From contig JAFAGO010000035.1 in the NCBI GenBank assembly GCA_023422635.1, positions 62,001 to 126,000 of the forward strand: DNA of 64,000 nucleotides, given 5' to 3'. The stretch comes from Bacteroidota bacterium. GTDB taxonomy: Bacteria > Bacteroidota > Bacteroidia > Flavobacteriales > Weeksellaceae. The translations under genes and the position numbers were made by a program. Below are positions 42,947 through 51,675 of the stretch, in pieces; the stretch's first letter is position 1; the number at the start of each line of letters is the position of its first letter. The notes beneath the pieces were generated by a model. That model was given only the letters and a program-made list of their open reading frames with translations. It was not told the origin of the DNA and searched no databases.

Positions 42947-43372
42947 TTAGGCGGTTACCAAAACTCCATTTACCCAAACTTCGTACGTTACGGTAACTTT
43001 CGGCTCCAACGTTTTCGAAACTGAACAATATTTCTGAAAAGAAAGATCCGCCGCTTTCTGTGCTTTTTTGGAATCTAAATTTCCTTCAAGAAGAAATTTC
43101 ACATGCATTGATTTGAAAGGTTTGGCATCTTCAACTTGTACTCTTTCGCCTTCAACCTCAGCCTTGAAAGATGTAATTTCCTGACGTTGCTTCTTTAAAA
43201 TCGCCACCAAATCAATTCCACTACAGCCCGCAAGCCCCATTAAAACCGATTCCATTGGTGAAACTCCTTTTGCTCCCGGAAGCGTTACATTATCCAACAA
43301 AATGCTATTTCCTTGAGCATTAGTACATTCGAATAAAAAATCATCGTTAATTCGGTTGAGTTCAATTTTCAT
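42947..43372 (-). CDS. OsmC family protein
   Basis: A 141-aa OsmC/Ohr-fold protein. The two conserved redox cysteines are present, in LAGCSGIDLVAILKK and FQKYCSVSKTL. OsmC proteins reduce organic peroxides or remain of unknown function (the YhfA-like subgroup). I used ATG 43372 (MKIELNRIND), because the 21-residue extension upstream is not conserved-looking and covers the promoter region. Monocistronic. Confidence 0.88.
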   Translation of the reverse strand: MKIELNRINDDFLFECTNAQGNSILLDNVTLPGAKGVSPMESVLMGLAGCSGIDLVAILKKQRQEITSFKAEVEGERVQVEDAKPFKSMHVKFLLEGNLDSKKAQKAADLSFQKYCSVSKTLEPKVTVTYEVWVNGVLVTA

Positions 43373-43527
43373 ATTAAAAGATTTATTTGAACAAAAATAC
43401 AAATAAGAAAACATATTGTTTTTGTTGCGTATCATTTCTTGGTGAACTTTTTAAAGTTTATTTTCTATGATTTCGTTTGTTGCAATTCATTCAATTTAAA
43501 TTCACATCAGCTGTTAAAAAATTCTTT

Positions 43528-43535
43528 TACATTTG
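43528..43535 (+). promoter_or_regulatory. -7 box TACATTTG for the DUF4197 gene
   Basis: TAnnTTTG match 15 bp before the ATG at 43551. No TTTG at the usual -33 spacing. Confidence 0.5.
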
Positions 43536-43550
43536 CACAAATTCTAAATT

Positions 43551-44336
43551 ATGAAAAGAACGATATTGATGGCAATAGCATTAGGATTTTCTCTTTCTGC
43601 ACAAGCCCAAATTTTGGATGTTTTAAAATCCAAAGTAAAAACCTCAACAGGAATTGATGTAGATCAAATAAAAAATTCGGGGACAAAAGGTTCCTCTTCT
43701 ACCTCATCAACAAGCACTTCCGTAAGCAATCTTTCTTCCACAGAAATTTCTTCAGGTTTAAAACAAGCTTTGAATTTGGGCGTAACAGAAGGCATTAAAA
43801 AGTTAGGTACTGAAAATGGTTTTTACAAGAACGAACTTGTGAAAATTCTACTTCCTGAAAAACTTCGTAAAGTTGATACCACTTTGCGCTCCATTGGTTT
43901 AGGAAGTCTTGCAGATAAAGGTTTGCAATTGATGAATCGTGCTGCTGAAGATGCCGTAACGGAAGCCGCACCTATTTTTGCGAATGCCATTACCACGATG
44001 TCGATTACCGATGAGAAAGGAATTCTGCTTGGTAACGATACCGCTGCAACCAATTATCTTCAAAACAAAACTCAAAGTCAACTTTTCACTGCTTTTGAAC
44101 CGAAAGTTGAGGCGTCGTTAGGGAAAGTGGGTGCCGATAAAGTTTGAAATCAAATGATTACCAAGTATAATTTGATTTCAGGACAAAGTATTACCACCGA
44201 TCTTAACGAATATGTTACTACCGAAACCATTAATGGTGTTTTTAAAATGGTTGCGGAAAAAGAAAATGGAATTCGAAATAATTCGGTAATGAGAACCACT
44301 TCTTTATTGAAAAAAGTTTTTGGCGCTCAAGATTAA
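43551..44336 (+). pseudogene. DUF4197 exported protein, interrupted by an in-frame TGA
   Basis: The 5' part (43551-44147, 198 aa) has a signal peptide (SLSAQAQ), a Ser/Thr-rich linker and most of a DUF4197 domain (ISSGLKQALNLGVTEGIKKL, NEDxF-like FYKNELVKILLP). It stops at TGA 44145-44147 after GADKV. The frame continues without a break as NQMITKYNL... to GAQD at 44336, which is the expected DUF4197 C-terminus. A single TGG-to-TGA change (KVW-NQM) would explain it. The upstream part may still be made as a truncated protein. Sequencing error is the main alternative. Confidence 0.8.
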
Positions 44337-44364
44337 AAAATTTTGAAAATATTAGTCTACTAAT

Positions 44365-44394
44365 TTTGTAGATTAAAAATTTGTTATACATTTG
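44365..44394 (+). promoter_or_regulatory. promoter of the metY leader (TTTG-N18-TACATTTG)
   Basis: -33 TTTG at 44365-44368 and -7 TACATTTG at 44387-44394 with an 18-bp spacer, a full match to the Bacteroidota consensus. It lies 32 bp before the SAM-I aptamer. Confidence 0.8.
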
Positions 44395-44425
44395 CACAGT
44401 AATCGCAAACAAAATACGATTACAG

Positions 44426-44523
44426 ACTTATCCAGAAAGACGGAGGGAATTGACCCAAAGATGTCTTAGCAACCTGCCTTTGCAAGGTGCTACATTCAAC
44501 CCTGAAAAAAGGGAAAGATAAGC
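44426..44523 (+). promoter_or_regulatory. SAM-I riboswitch (S-box) controlling metY
   Basis: P1 pairs CTTATC (44427-44432) with GATAAG (44517-44522). Between them are GACGGAGGGAATTGACCC, AAAGATGTC, TTAGCAACCTGCC, AAGGTGCTAC and a P4 hairpin CCCTGAAAAAAGGG. This is the SAM-I consensus order. It is followed within 30 nt by an intrinsic terminator, so SAM binding is expected to stop transcription before metY. Confidence 0.95.
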
Positions 44524-44552
44524 AGAAAGTTTTTACTTTATTACCAATAAAT

Positions 44553-44590
44553 AAAATCTCTTTCGGCTTTTCGGAAGAGATTTCTTTTTT
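44553..44590 (+). terminator. riboswitch terminator before metY
   Basis: AAATCTCTT pairs with AAGAGATTT around TCGGCTTTTCGG, followed by CTTTTTT. It lies between the SAM-I aptamer and the ATG, the normal place for an attenuator. Confidence 0.9.
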
Positions 44591-44647
44591 CACTTCCTTC
44601 ATTTCTGAAAAAGTCATTTTTTATACAAACACCAAAAAATATTCAAA

Positions 44648-45967
44648 ATGAGCAATTACAGATTTGAAACCTTACAAGTCCATGCCGGACAAATCGTAGA
44701 TCGAGAAACCAAAAGCCGAGCAGTGCCAATTTACCAAACCACATCTTATGCGTTTGATGATGCACAAGATGGCGCCGACCTTTTTGGGTTACGCAAATTT
44801 GGAAATATTTATACCCGAATCACCAACCCAACCAGCGATGCTTTTGAAAAAAGAATTGCAGCCCTTTATGGTGCAGCTGGCGCACTAGCGGTATCTTCTG
44901 GTCACGCCGCACAGTTTGTTGCCCTCACCAACATTCTGCAAAATGGCGATAACTTTGTAAGTTCTCCTTATTTATATGGAGGTTCTCACAATCAATTTCG
45001 AGTAACTTTAAAGAAATTAGGAATTGAAGCTAGATTTGCGAAAGATGACCAACCGGAAGATTTTGAAGAATTAATCGACGAAAATACAAAAGCAATTTAC
45101 CTTGAAACCATTGGAAATCCAGGATTAAACGTTCCCGATTTTGATGCTATTGTGGAAGTCGCCAACCGACATACTATTCCCGTAATTGTTGACAATACCT
45201 TTGGTGCAGGCGGTTATCTTTTTAATCCCATTGCCCACGGTGCAACAATTGTGGTTGATTCTGCAACGAAATGGATTGGTGGCCACGGAACTTCCATTGG
45301 TGGCGTAATTGTAGACAGCGGAAAATTCGATTGGGCAAATGGAAAATTCCCCCTACTTTCCGAACCTTCAGAAGGATACCACGGCTTGGTGTTTACAGAT
45401 GTTTTCGGGGTAAATTCCGATTTTGGAAATATTGCATTTATTATAAAAGCCCGTGTTGAAGGACTTCGAGATTTAGGTCCCGCGATTTCTCCGTTCAATT
45501 CATTTCTACTTCTTCAAGGATTAGAAACGCTTTCTTTACGTTTGGAAAGAACCGTTCAAAATGCACAAAAACTTGCTGAATATTTGGAAGAAAATCCTAA
45601 TGTAGAAAGTGTAAGCTATCCCGGACTTTCCAGTTTTGAAGATCACGAAAACGCCAAAAAATATTTTAAAAATGGCTTTGGTGGTGTAATTAGCTTCGAA
45701 GTGAAAGGTGGAAAAGAAAAAGGAATACAACTTATCAACAGTTTAAAACTCGCGAGTATATTGGCAAATGTGGGCGATTCGAAAACATTGGTCATCCATC
45801 CAGCATCTACAACACACGAGCAACTGAATGAAGAAGCCCAAAGAAAAGCCGGAGTTACACCGGGACAAATTAGGGTAAGCGTTGGAATTGAACATATTGA
45901 TGATATTGTTGAAGATTTCCAACAGGCCTTTAATTTGGTATTTGAAAAAGAAAATGTTCTTGCATAA
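44648..45967 (+). CDS. metY: O-acetylhomoserine aminocarboxypropyltransferase
   Basis: A 439-aa PLP enzyme, the long MetY-type sulfhydrylase that makes homocysteine from O-acetylhomoserine and sulfide (some also make cysteine). It begins YRFETLQVHAGQ. The PLP lysine is in DSATKWIGGHGTSIGG, and GVTPGQIRVSVGIEH lies at the C-terminus. The insertion GLVFTDVFGVNSDFG is typical of MetY and absent from metZ at 34461. It sits directly under its own SAM-I riboswitch, so the cell appears to have two homocysteine-forming enzymes under separate SAM control. Confidence 0.95.
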   Translation: MSNYRFETLQVHAGQIVDRETKSRAVPIYQTTSYAFDDAQDGADLFGLRKFGNIYTRITNPTSDAFEKRIAALYGAAGALAVSSGHAAQFVALTNILQNGDNFVSSPYLYGGSHNQFRVTLKKLGIEARFAKDDQPEDFEELIDENTKAIYLETIGNPGLNVPDFDAIVEVANRHTIPVIVDNTFGAGGYLFNPIAHGATIVVDSATKWIGGHGTSIGGVIVDSGKFDWANGKFPLLSEPSEGYHGLVFTDVFGVNSDFGNIAFIIKARVEGLRDLGPAISPFNSFLLLQGLETLSLRLERTVQNAQKLAEYLEENPNVESVSYPGLSSFEDHENAKKYFKNGFGGVISFEVKGGKEKGIQLINSLKLASILANVGDSKTLVIHPASTTHEQLNEEAQRKAGVTPGQIRVSVGIEHIDDIVEDFQQAFNLVFEKENVLA

Positions 45968-45999
45968 CGCAAGTGATATCTCTTAAATTTTGTTATGAA

Positions 46000-46034
46000 G
46001 TTCTGCAGAAATATCTGCGGAACTTTTTATTTTT
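46000..46034 (+). terminator. intrinsic terminator of metY
   Basis: GTTCTGCAGA pairs with TCTGCGGAAC (one G-T pair), followed by TTTTTATTTTT. The T tract merges with the TATTTTTG -7 box (46028-46035) of the next gene. Confidence 0.82.
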
Positions 46035-46035
46035 G
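46028..46035 (+). promoter_or_regulatory. -7 box TATTTTTG for ctlX
   Basis: TAnnTTTG match 20 bp before the ctlX ATG, overlapping the T tail of the metY terminator. Confidence 0.45.
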
Positions 46036-46055
46036 TATCCAACAAACCATCTTGC

Positions 46056-46985
46056 ATGCAAACGACAGATACCGTTTTAATGATTGAGCCCGTTGCTTTT
46101 GGCTTCAACGAACAAACCGCGGAAAACAATTATTTTCAAGTTAATTTTGAAACTATTGAAACCCAAACACGAGCACTTCAGGAATTTCATACCCTTGTAG
46201 AAAAACTTCGCAAAAAAGGAATTGAAGTAATCACAATACAAGATACCCCAAAACCACATACGCCAGATTCCATTTTTCCCAATAATTGGGTAAGTTTTGG
46301 AAGCGATGGAAAAGTGTTTCTGTACCCAATGTACGCGCCAAACCGCAGAGAGGAAAGAAGAACTGACATTTTGGAGACTTTACAACAGAAAGGATTTTAC
46401 ATAAAAGAGGTGGTCGACCTCTCCTATTTTGAAACAGAAAACCGTTTTTTAGAAGGTACAGGTAGTATGATTTTTGATCACGAAAATAAAATTGCGTACG
46501 GTTCAGTTTCTCTACGATTGGATGAAGATCTATTCCGTAATTTCTGCTCGAACCTTGGCTATGAAGCCGTTGTTTTTCATTCCTTTCAAACGGCAAATGA
46601 ACATCGACTTCCCATTTACCATACCAATGTGATGATGTGCGTGGCCGATCATTTCGTGATTATTTGTTTGGATGCGATCGACAGCGAAATTGAAAGACAA
46701 AAAGTGAAAGACACCATTCTTTCAAGTGGAAAAGAATTAATTGAAATTTCTGAAAACCAGTTGCAACATTTTGCAGGAAATATGCTTCAGCTACACAATA
46801 AGAAAGGGGAGAAATTTTTGATCATGAGCCAAACTGCCTATCAATCGCTAACGCAAGAACAAATTAATAGCATTGAAAAATACAACGAAATTGTATACTC
46901 TGATCTTCATAATATCGAAGTAAACGGAGGAGGAAGCGCCCGCTGTATGTTGGCAGAAATATTTCTACCCAAGGTAGAAAACTAA
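46056..46985 (+). CDS. ctlX: citrulline-utilisation hydrolase CtlX (arginine deiminase superfamily)
   Basis: A 309-aa guanidino-group-modifying enzyme. It has a MIEPVAFGFNEQTAENNYFQ start and the catalytic blocks PDSIFPNNWVSF, LEGTGSMIFDH (Glu/Asp), HTNVMMCV (His) and C-terminal NGGGSARCMLAEIF (Cys nucleophile). This is the deiminase-type triad in the order seen in CtlX of Bacteroidota. It should hydrolyse citrulline or a related ureido/guanidino amino acid. No ornithine or arginine gene is adjacent. It ends at a strong bidirectional terminator. Confidence 0.88.
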   Translation: MQTTDTVLMIEPVAFGFNEQTAENNYFQVNFETIETQTRALQEFHTLVEKLRKKGIEVITIQDTPKPHTPDSIFPNNWVSFGSDGKVFLYPMYAPNRREERRTDILETLQQKGFYIKEVVDLSYFETENRFLEGTGSMIFDHENKIAYGSVSLRLDEDLFRNFCSNLGYEAVVFHSFQTANEHRLPIYHTNVMMCVADHFVIICLDAIDSEIERQKVKDTILSSGKELIEISENQLQHFAGNMLQLHNKKGEKFLIMSQTAYQSLTQEQINSIEKYNEIVYSDLHNIEVNGGGSARCMLAEIFLPKVEN

Positions 46986-46991
46986 AAGAAA

Positions 46992-47022
46992 AAGAAGCCC
47001 GCAAAAAAAAGCGGGCTTCTTA
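46992..47022. terminator. bidirectional terminator after ctlX
   Basis: AGAAGCCCGC pairs with GCGGGCTTCT around an A8 loop. It lies between ctlX (plus) and the outer-membrane protein gene (minus). Confidence 0.88.
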
Positions 47023-47081
47023 CTAAAATTTGTTTTCGATTAGAAACAAATTCTGAAAAATCGAATATGAAAATTTGAATG

Positions 47082-49313
47082 TTATCTCGTTCTTGAGGAA
47101 GCATCACTGCTGGCATCTTTAATTTCTCTAACTTTTTTAATCTTCTGATTTCCAAAATTATACACCACGCTAAACGTGAATTTTTGACGATACTGATTGT
47201 TTTGCAAATAGTTATAATTTCCGTTGGGTTGTATATCTTCAATTTCCAAAAGATTGGTTTTTAAAACATCATTTACAGAAGCATTAAAAGTCCAATTGTT
47301 CCATACTTTTTTTAAGCTCAAATCTAAACTCATTAAGTCTTTCAATAAACCCAATTCAATTTGCTGTTGGTCTACATAAAAGAAATTCACGCCTGCAAAC
47401 CAAGATTTTTGCTTGTCTAAACGAACAGTATTACTACTTGTAATCAACAAACTGGTGGAATTAATTTTGTTGGTATAGGTAGGAAAAACATCTCCTGTTG
47501 TAGGATCTACGCTTAAGCTGCCATTGTTTCGGTTATGTTGCAAACCAATATTAAAATTCGAATTCCAGATTTGTTTAAAGAATGATTTCTGCATTCCCAG
47601 CATTGCGGACATTTCTTGCTTGTTGCCAAAATTCGTTCTAATGTATCTCATTTGATAATTCGGCGCAACTTCGCCATTCGAAGAAACAGGAAATCCTTGC
47701 AATGGGATTTGGTTAATGACATCTTTGGTATAGGAATGACTTAAAACTAGAAAATATGAATTTTTATACATGTACGTTAATTCCTGACTGTAAACGGATG
47801 ACGCTTTTACAAATGGATTATTTTGAACATAATTATCATCGGTAAGAATATTTTTCACAGGATTAAGTTCCCAAAAACTTGGTCTTCTCATTCTGCTCGA
47901 AAATGAATAACTCAGATTATTTTGATCATTAATAGCAAAGTTAAAAGACAAATAAGGCAATAGATTATTGTAGTTTCTTTCAATCCTTTTTAAATCAGAA
48001 TCTTGCGCATTATCAGAAGTTCCCAAACTGTTAGTAATTTCATAACGCGCCCCAATTTTTCCAGAGAAACGTGGAGAAAATTGCTTTTCTAAAGTAAGAT
48101 AAGCCGCGTAAATATTTTCGTCGTAGATGAAATGATTTGGCTCTTCGATGGAAGTATTGGATGTGAAATTCAAGGTTTCGCTATCGATATCGTTGTCGGT
48201 TTTTGTTTTATTGAAATAACCACCGGCAGCAATACTAAAATCCGATTTAAATTTCTTCACATAATCCAACATTCCGGTGTAATTTTCAATCTGTTGTGGA
48301 AGTTTCTGAATAATCTGTTTGGATAATCCCAGTTCATTTCGATATGCATCAGAAAGCAAAGTTCGGTTGTCGGTAAATTGAAAGCGACGATAAATAAGAT
48401 ACGCTGCATTTGCATTTAACTTACTGCCTAAAGAATCTAATTTCAGTTCGTAATTTAAATTGATTGCATTATTATACGTTCTGGAATTATCTATATTTTT
48501 CGACCAACTGTACGAAACACCATCCGCGGTGCGAACTTGATTAAAGAGATCAATGGATGAACCATAACTTCTGTTCGCCCAAGAATTCCAGGTAAGTGCG
48601 AGGTTTGATTGATCCGAAACTTGATAATCGATATTAACATAACCACCAATATTTTTGTTTGGATCGTCGATATCGCCCACCGATTCAGTGAAATTCTCAC
48701 CATTTCCATTTCGAATAATGTACGTTTGTGGCTGAATATTATCGCTGGTATTGATGCTGGTAGAAATGCCGAGTTTATCTTTTCTATAATTTAATGAAAC
48801 CCCCGCTGATGTTGAATTGTATTTGTTTTGAGAATTCGACATGCGCATATTTCCGTTCAGTCCGTTGGAAGATTTTTTCTTGAGAATAATATTGATAATT
48901 CCGTCCGAAGATTCAACTTGGTACTCTGAACCCGGAGTGGTAATTACTTCAATTTTTTGAATATTTTCGGCAGGAGTATTTTGCAGAAATTGTGCGAGCG
49001 ATTCTGCATCCATATTTGTTTTTCTTCCATCAATAAAAATCACCGCGTTATTTTTCCCGGCAATCATAAGGGTTTTATCGTCGGTACTGGAAACCATTGG
49101 CATTTGTTTCAGAATATCAAAAGTGGTATTTCCTTTAACTGCAGGAGTTTGAGAAACATCGTACACAAAACGATCCGATTTTTTTGTGAATACTTTTTTC
49201 GTCATCATCACTTCTTGAATATGCTCCACCTTCACACTGTCTTTTTCGGGCGTTTGCTGTGCAAATGAAATGGCATATAAAAATAGTGCAGCGATAGTAA
49301 TTGTTTTTTTCAT
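47082..49313 (-). CDS. outer membrane beta-barrel family protein (TonB-receptor-like)
   Basis: A 743-aa protein. It has a signal peptide (ending ISFAQ) and a plug-like domain (about 50-150: GNTTFDILKQMPMV, VIFIDGRKTN, EVITTPGSEYQVESSDGIINIILKK in pieces). A long barrel of alternating aromatic strands follows (OMP_b-brl_3 type). It lacks the CarboxypepD_reg domain and has no SusD partner, so it is not a typical glycan-uptake SusC. The C-terminus ends in a short polar tail (SSDASSRTR) rather than an aromatic residue. Substrate unknown. The 310-bp gap upstream holds only the terminator of the next gene. Confidence 0.9.
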   Translation of the reverse strand: MKKTITIAALFLYAISFAQQTPEKDSVKVEHIQEVMMTKKVFTKKSDRFVYDVSQTPAVKGNTTFDILKQMPMVSSTDDKTLMIAGKNNAVIFIDGRKTNMDAESLAQFLQNTPAENIQKIEVITTPGSEYQVESSDGIINIILKKKSSNGLNGNMRMSNSQNKYNSTSAGVSLNYRKDKLGISTSINTSDNIQPQTYIIRNGNGENFTESVGDIDDPNKNIGGYVNIDYQVSDQSNLALTWNSWANRSYGSSIDLFNQVRTADGVSYSWSKNIDNSRTYNNAINLNYELKLDSLGSKLNANAAYLIYRRFQFTDNRTLLSDAYRNELGLSKQIIQKLPQQIENYTGMLDYVKKFKSDFSIAAGGYFNKTKTDNDIDSETLNFTSNTSIEEPNHFIYDENIYAAYLTLEKQFSPRFSGKIGARYEITNSLGTSDNAQDSDLKRIERNYNNLLPYLSFNFAINDQNNLSYSFSSRMRRPSFWELNPVKNILTDDNYVQNNPFVKASSVYSQELTYMYKNSYFLVLSHSYTKDVINQIPLQGFPVSSNGEVAPNYQMRYIRTNFGNKQEMSAMLGMQKSFFKQIWNSNFNIGLQHNRNNGSLSVDPTTGDVFPTYTNKINSTSLLITSSNTVRLDKQKSWFAGVNFFYVDQQQIELGLLKDLMSLDLSLKKVWNNWTFNASVNDVLKTNLLEIEDIQPNGNYNYLQNNQYRQKFTFSVVYNFGNQKIKKVREIKDASSDASSRTR

Positions 49314-49537
49314 AATAGTTTCTTTATAATATTATTTTAAGCAAGGTTGTTTTGAACAATAAGTATCTTGCATTACAAAGTAGTTACAAAATATTTTTAA
49401 ATTTATTTCAACCTATTGAAAATCAACTTAAAAAATTTAAATTTTACTTCTAAATAACACTTATGAACCCTAAACTATTACATGAAAATTGAAAAATAAA
49501 ACGAATCTCCAACAAAGATGAAATCATTGTAAAAACA

Positions 49538-49584
49538 AAACCAGCTGATCATCACGATTTTACACGCGCTAATCAACTGGTTTA
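49538..49584 (-). terminator. probable terminator of the 2-hydroxyacid dehydrogenase gene
   Basis: AAACCAG-TGAT and ATCA-CTGGTTT arms with a ~20-base loop. On the minus strand it is followed by a T-rich stretch. About 40 bp after the stop codon. Confidence 0.6.
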
Positions 49585-49623
49585 TTTCCAATTTTTTCGG
49601 TAAAAAAAAATATACTAAATGTC

Positions 49624-50622
49624 TTACACTAAAATAGCATTTTTATTTTCGGCGTCGGTTCCTTCAACAAAATGTTTTAAACTATTAAGCGTGGTATATG
49701 CGATTTGTCCTAAAGCTTCGCTGGTTAAAAACGCTTGATGAGCAGTAACCATTACATTTGGGAAGCTTGTAAGCAGCTGAATGGTATCATCATCGATAAT
49801 TTCGTGAGAAAGATCCCGGAAAAACAATTTTTCCTCTTGCTCGTAAACATCAATACCGAGATGGCCAATATGTTTGTATTTCAAACCATGAATTACGGCT
49901 TTTGTATCGATTAATCCACCACGACTAGTGTTAATAATCATAACGCCTTTTTTCATTAATTTAATAGAATCTTTGTTGATCATATGATGCGTAGATTCTA
50001 ATAAAGGACAGTGAAGCGAAATAATATCGGACTGTGCAAATACTTCTTCTAAAGGAAGATATTCCACACCGGCATCCACAAATTTCTGATTTTTATTTAC
50101 ATCAAATGCGATAATACGACAACCGAAACCGCTGATCACATCATAAAATGCTTGACCAATATTTCCTGTTCCCACAATACCCACGGTTTTACCATGAATA
50201 TTAAAACCCGTAAGGCCATTTAGTGAAAAGTTTTGTTCGCGAACACGATTGTACGCTTTATTGGTTTTACGATTTAAAGTGAGAATTAAGGCCATTGCAT
50301 GCTCAGCAACTGCTTCTGGAGAATAGGCAGGAACTCTGCACACTCGCAAACCAAGTCGTTTTGCTGCTTCAAGATCAACATTATTGAATCCTGCACAACG
50401 CATCGCGATATATTTTACTCCTTTGGAAGCCAACACTTCCAAAACGTCCGCATTAAGCTTATCATTTACAAACGCGCAAACTGCATCGGATTTCTCCACA
50501 ACATTCACAATATGTGGTCCTAAATGCGTTTCGTAGTAATCAAATTTGAAATGGAAATCTTTGTTTACTTTGTCAAAGTATTCCTTATCATAAGGTTTGG
50601 TAGAAAAAAATGTGACTTTCAT
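49624..50622 (-). CDS. D-2-hydroxyacid dehydrogenase, LdhA-like
   Basis: A 332-aa NAD-dependent dehydrogenase of the D-lactate type. It has an MRCAGFNNVDL block, the NAD motif VGIVGTGNIGQAF (~146-158) and a substrate/catalytic Arg in NTSRGGLIDTK. The Glu lies in the GIDVYEQEEKLFF region and the His in MVTAHQAFLT. It is likely to reduce pyruvate to D-lactate in fermentation. Another D-2-hydroxy acid is possible, but the EEKLFFRD segment is typical of LdhA. A TAAATTTG box lies at 50627-50634 on the minus strand. Confidence 0.9.
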   Translation of the reverse strand: MKVTFFSTKPYDKEYFDKVNKDFHFKFDYYETHLGPHIVNVVEKSDAVCAFVNDKLNADVLEVLASKGVKYIAMRCAGFNNVDLEAAKRLGLRVCRVPAYSPEAVAEHAMALILTLNRKTNKAYNRVREQNFSLNGLTGFNIHGKTVGIVGTGNIGQAFYDVISGFGCRIIAFDVNKNQKFVDAGVEYLPLEEVFAQSDIISLHCPLLESTHHMINKDSIKLMKKGVMIINTSRGGLIDTKAVIHGLKYKHIGHLGIDVYEQEEKLFFRDLSHEIIDDDTIQLLTSFPNVMVTAHQAFLTSEALGQIAYTTLNSLKHFVEGTDAENKNAILV

Positions 50623-50626
50623 ATCG

Positions 50627-50634
50627 CAAATTTA
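50627..50634 (-). promoter_or_regulatory. -7 box TAAATTTG for the hydroxyacid dehydrogenase gene
   Basis: Minus-strand TAnnTTTG match 4 bp before the ATG, so the message would be nearly leaderless if used. Confidence 0.4.
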
Positions 50635-50692
50635 AGTAATGATTAATGGCGGAAAAATCAAATCAATATGATATTTGATGTGATTTATATAT

Positions 50693-51034
50693 TTATTCTC
50701 TATTGAATTGTGCTAACTTTTTGTCAACCCAAACCGTTGCAAACGGAAAAAGTGATGAAAGTAGTGCGTACACAAAATCCTCATCATCCCATTTGAAAAT
50801 TTTTCGTGCCGGCAAACACAATAATAGATATAGTGTAAAAAATAATCCGTGAATATTGCCAACTATAATGATAAAGATGGTTGGTAAAATTCCTTCTTCA
50901 TCATAGCGTTTCCAAACCATTGCAATCCCATATAAAAGAAAGCAAGAAATTGCTTCAGCAATACAAACTTGGCGAAACCATTTGATTACTTTATCCTGAG
51001 GATATTTTGAGAAAAATTTATCGATAACATTCAC
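50693..51034 (-). CDS. DUF3817 membrane protein
   Basis: A 113-aa small membrane protein with three helices (about 28-45, 53-75, 90-105) and the family-like GNIHGLFFTLYLLLCLPARK segment. DUF3817 proteins are common and uncharacterised. It follows nadD by 36 bp on the same strand and may be co-transcribed with recJ and nadD. Confidence 0.82.
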   Translation of the reverse strand: MNVIDKFFSKYPQDKVIKWFRQVCIAEAISCFLLYGIAMVWKRYDEEGILPTIFIIIVGNIHGLFFTLYLLLCLPARKIFKWDDEDFVYALLSSLFPFATVWVDKKLAQFNRE

Positions 51035-51070
51035 AACTATTCATTCTTTTTTAAAGTAAAAATTAAGAAT

Positions 51071-51652
51071 TTAACGGTAAAAACTACTTCCATCTAAATA
51101 CTCAAAAACTTCTGGAGGCAACATTGGTCGCACATTTTTGCCTTCCTTAATCATGTTGCGGATTTCAGTTGCGGAAAGTTCAATTATCGGAGCGTTTATC
51201 TTCTCAATATTTTCATGCTGCACGAAATCTTCATCGCTGCGATCTTCAAAAACTCTTGGATAAACAATTATTTGGTGATTTTGAATGAGCACTTCTGAAT
51301 TTTTCCATTTGGGTAATCCTTTCAAATTATCTTCTCCCATAATTAAAGAGAAACTAACGTCCGGAAACTTTTCATGCAAATACGTAAGGGTATCGATGGT
51401 ATAATTTGGCTTTGGTAGTGAAAACTCTACATTTGACGCTCTCATTTTCGGATAGCTTTTCAAAGCGAGTTGCACCATATCCAACCGATTATTATCTTTT
51501 AATAACGATTTTTTGTCTTTAAAAGGATTTTGTGGAGAAACGACGAACCATAATTCTTCCAAATCAGAATGTTCTAAAATATAGTTTGCTAAAATTAAAT
51601 GTCCAATATGAATGGGATTGAAAGAACCAAAAAACAAGCCTATTTTCTTCAT
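51071..51652 (-). CDS. nadD: nicotinate-nucleotide adenylyltransferase
   Basis: A 193-aa enzyme that adenylates NaMN to deamido-NAD in NAD synthesis. The HxGH nucleotidyltransferase motif is in LFFGSFNPIHIGH (7-19), the second signature is SATEIRNMI near residue 170, and WFVVSPQNPFKDK lies in between. Normal length. It starts 23 bp after recJ. Confidence 0.95.
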   Translation of the reverse strand: MKKIGLFFGSFNPIHIGHLILANYILEHSDLEELWFVVSPQNPFKDKKSLLKDNNRLDMVQLALKSYPKMRASNVEFSLPKPNYTIDTLTYLHEKFPDVSFSLIMGEDNLKGLPKWKNSEVLIQNHQIIVYPRVFEDRSDEDFVQHENIEKINAPIIELSATEIRNMIKEGKNVRPMLPPEVFEYLDGSSFYR

Positions 51653-51675
51653 TACAATTTTCTTAAACTAAAAAT

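Noticed and set aside
44420..44617. 65-codon minus-strand frame before metY
   Set aside because: Opposite the metY SAM-I riboswitch and terminator; no independent coding evidence.
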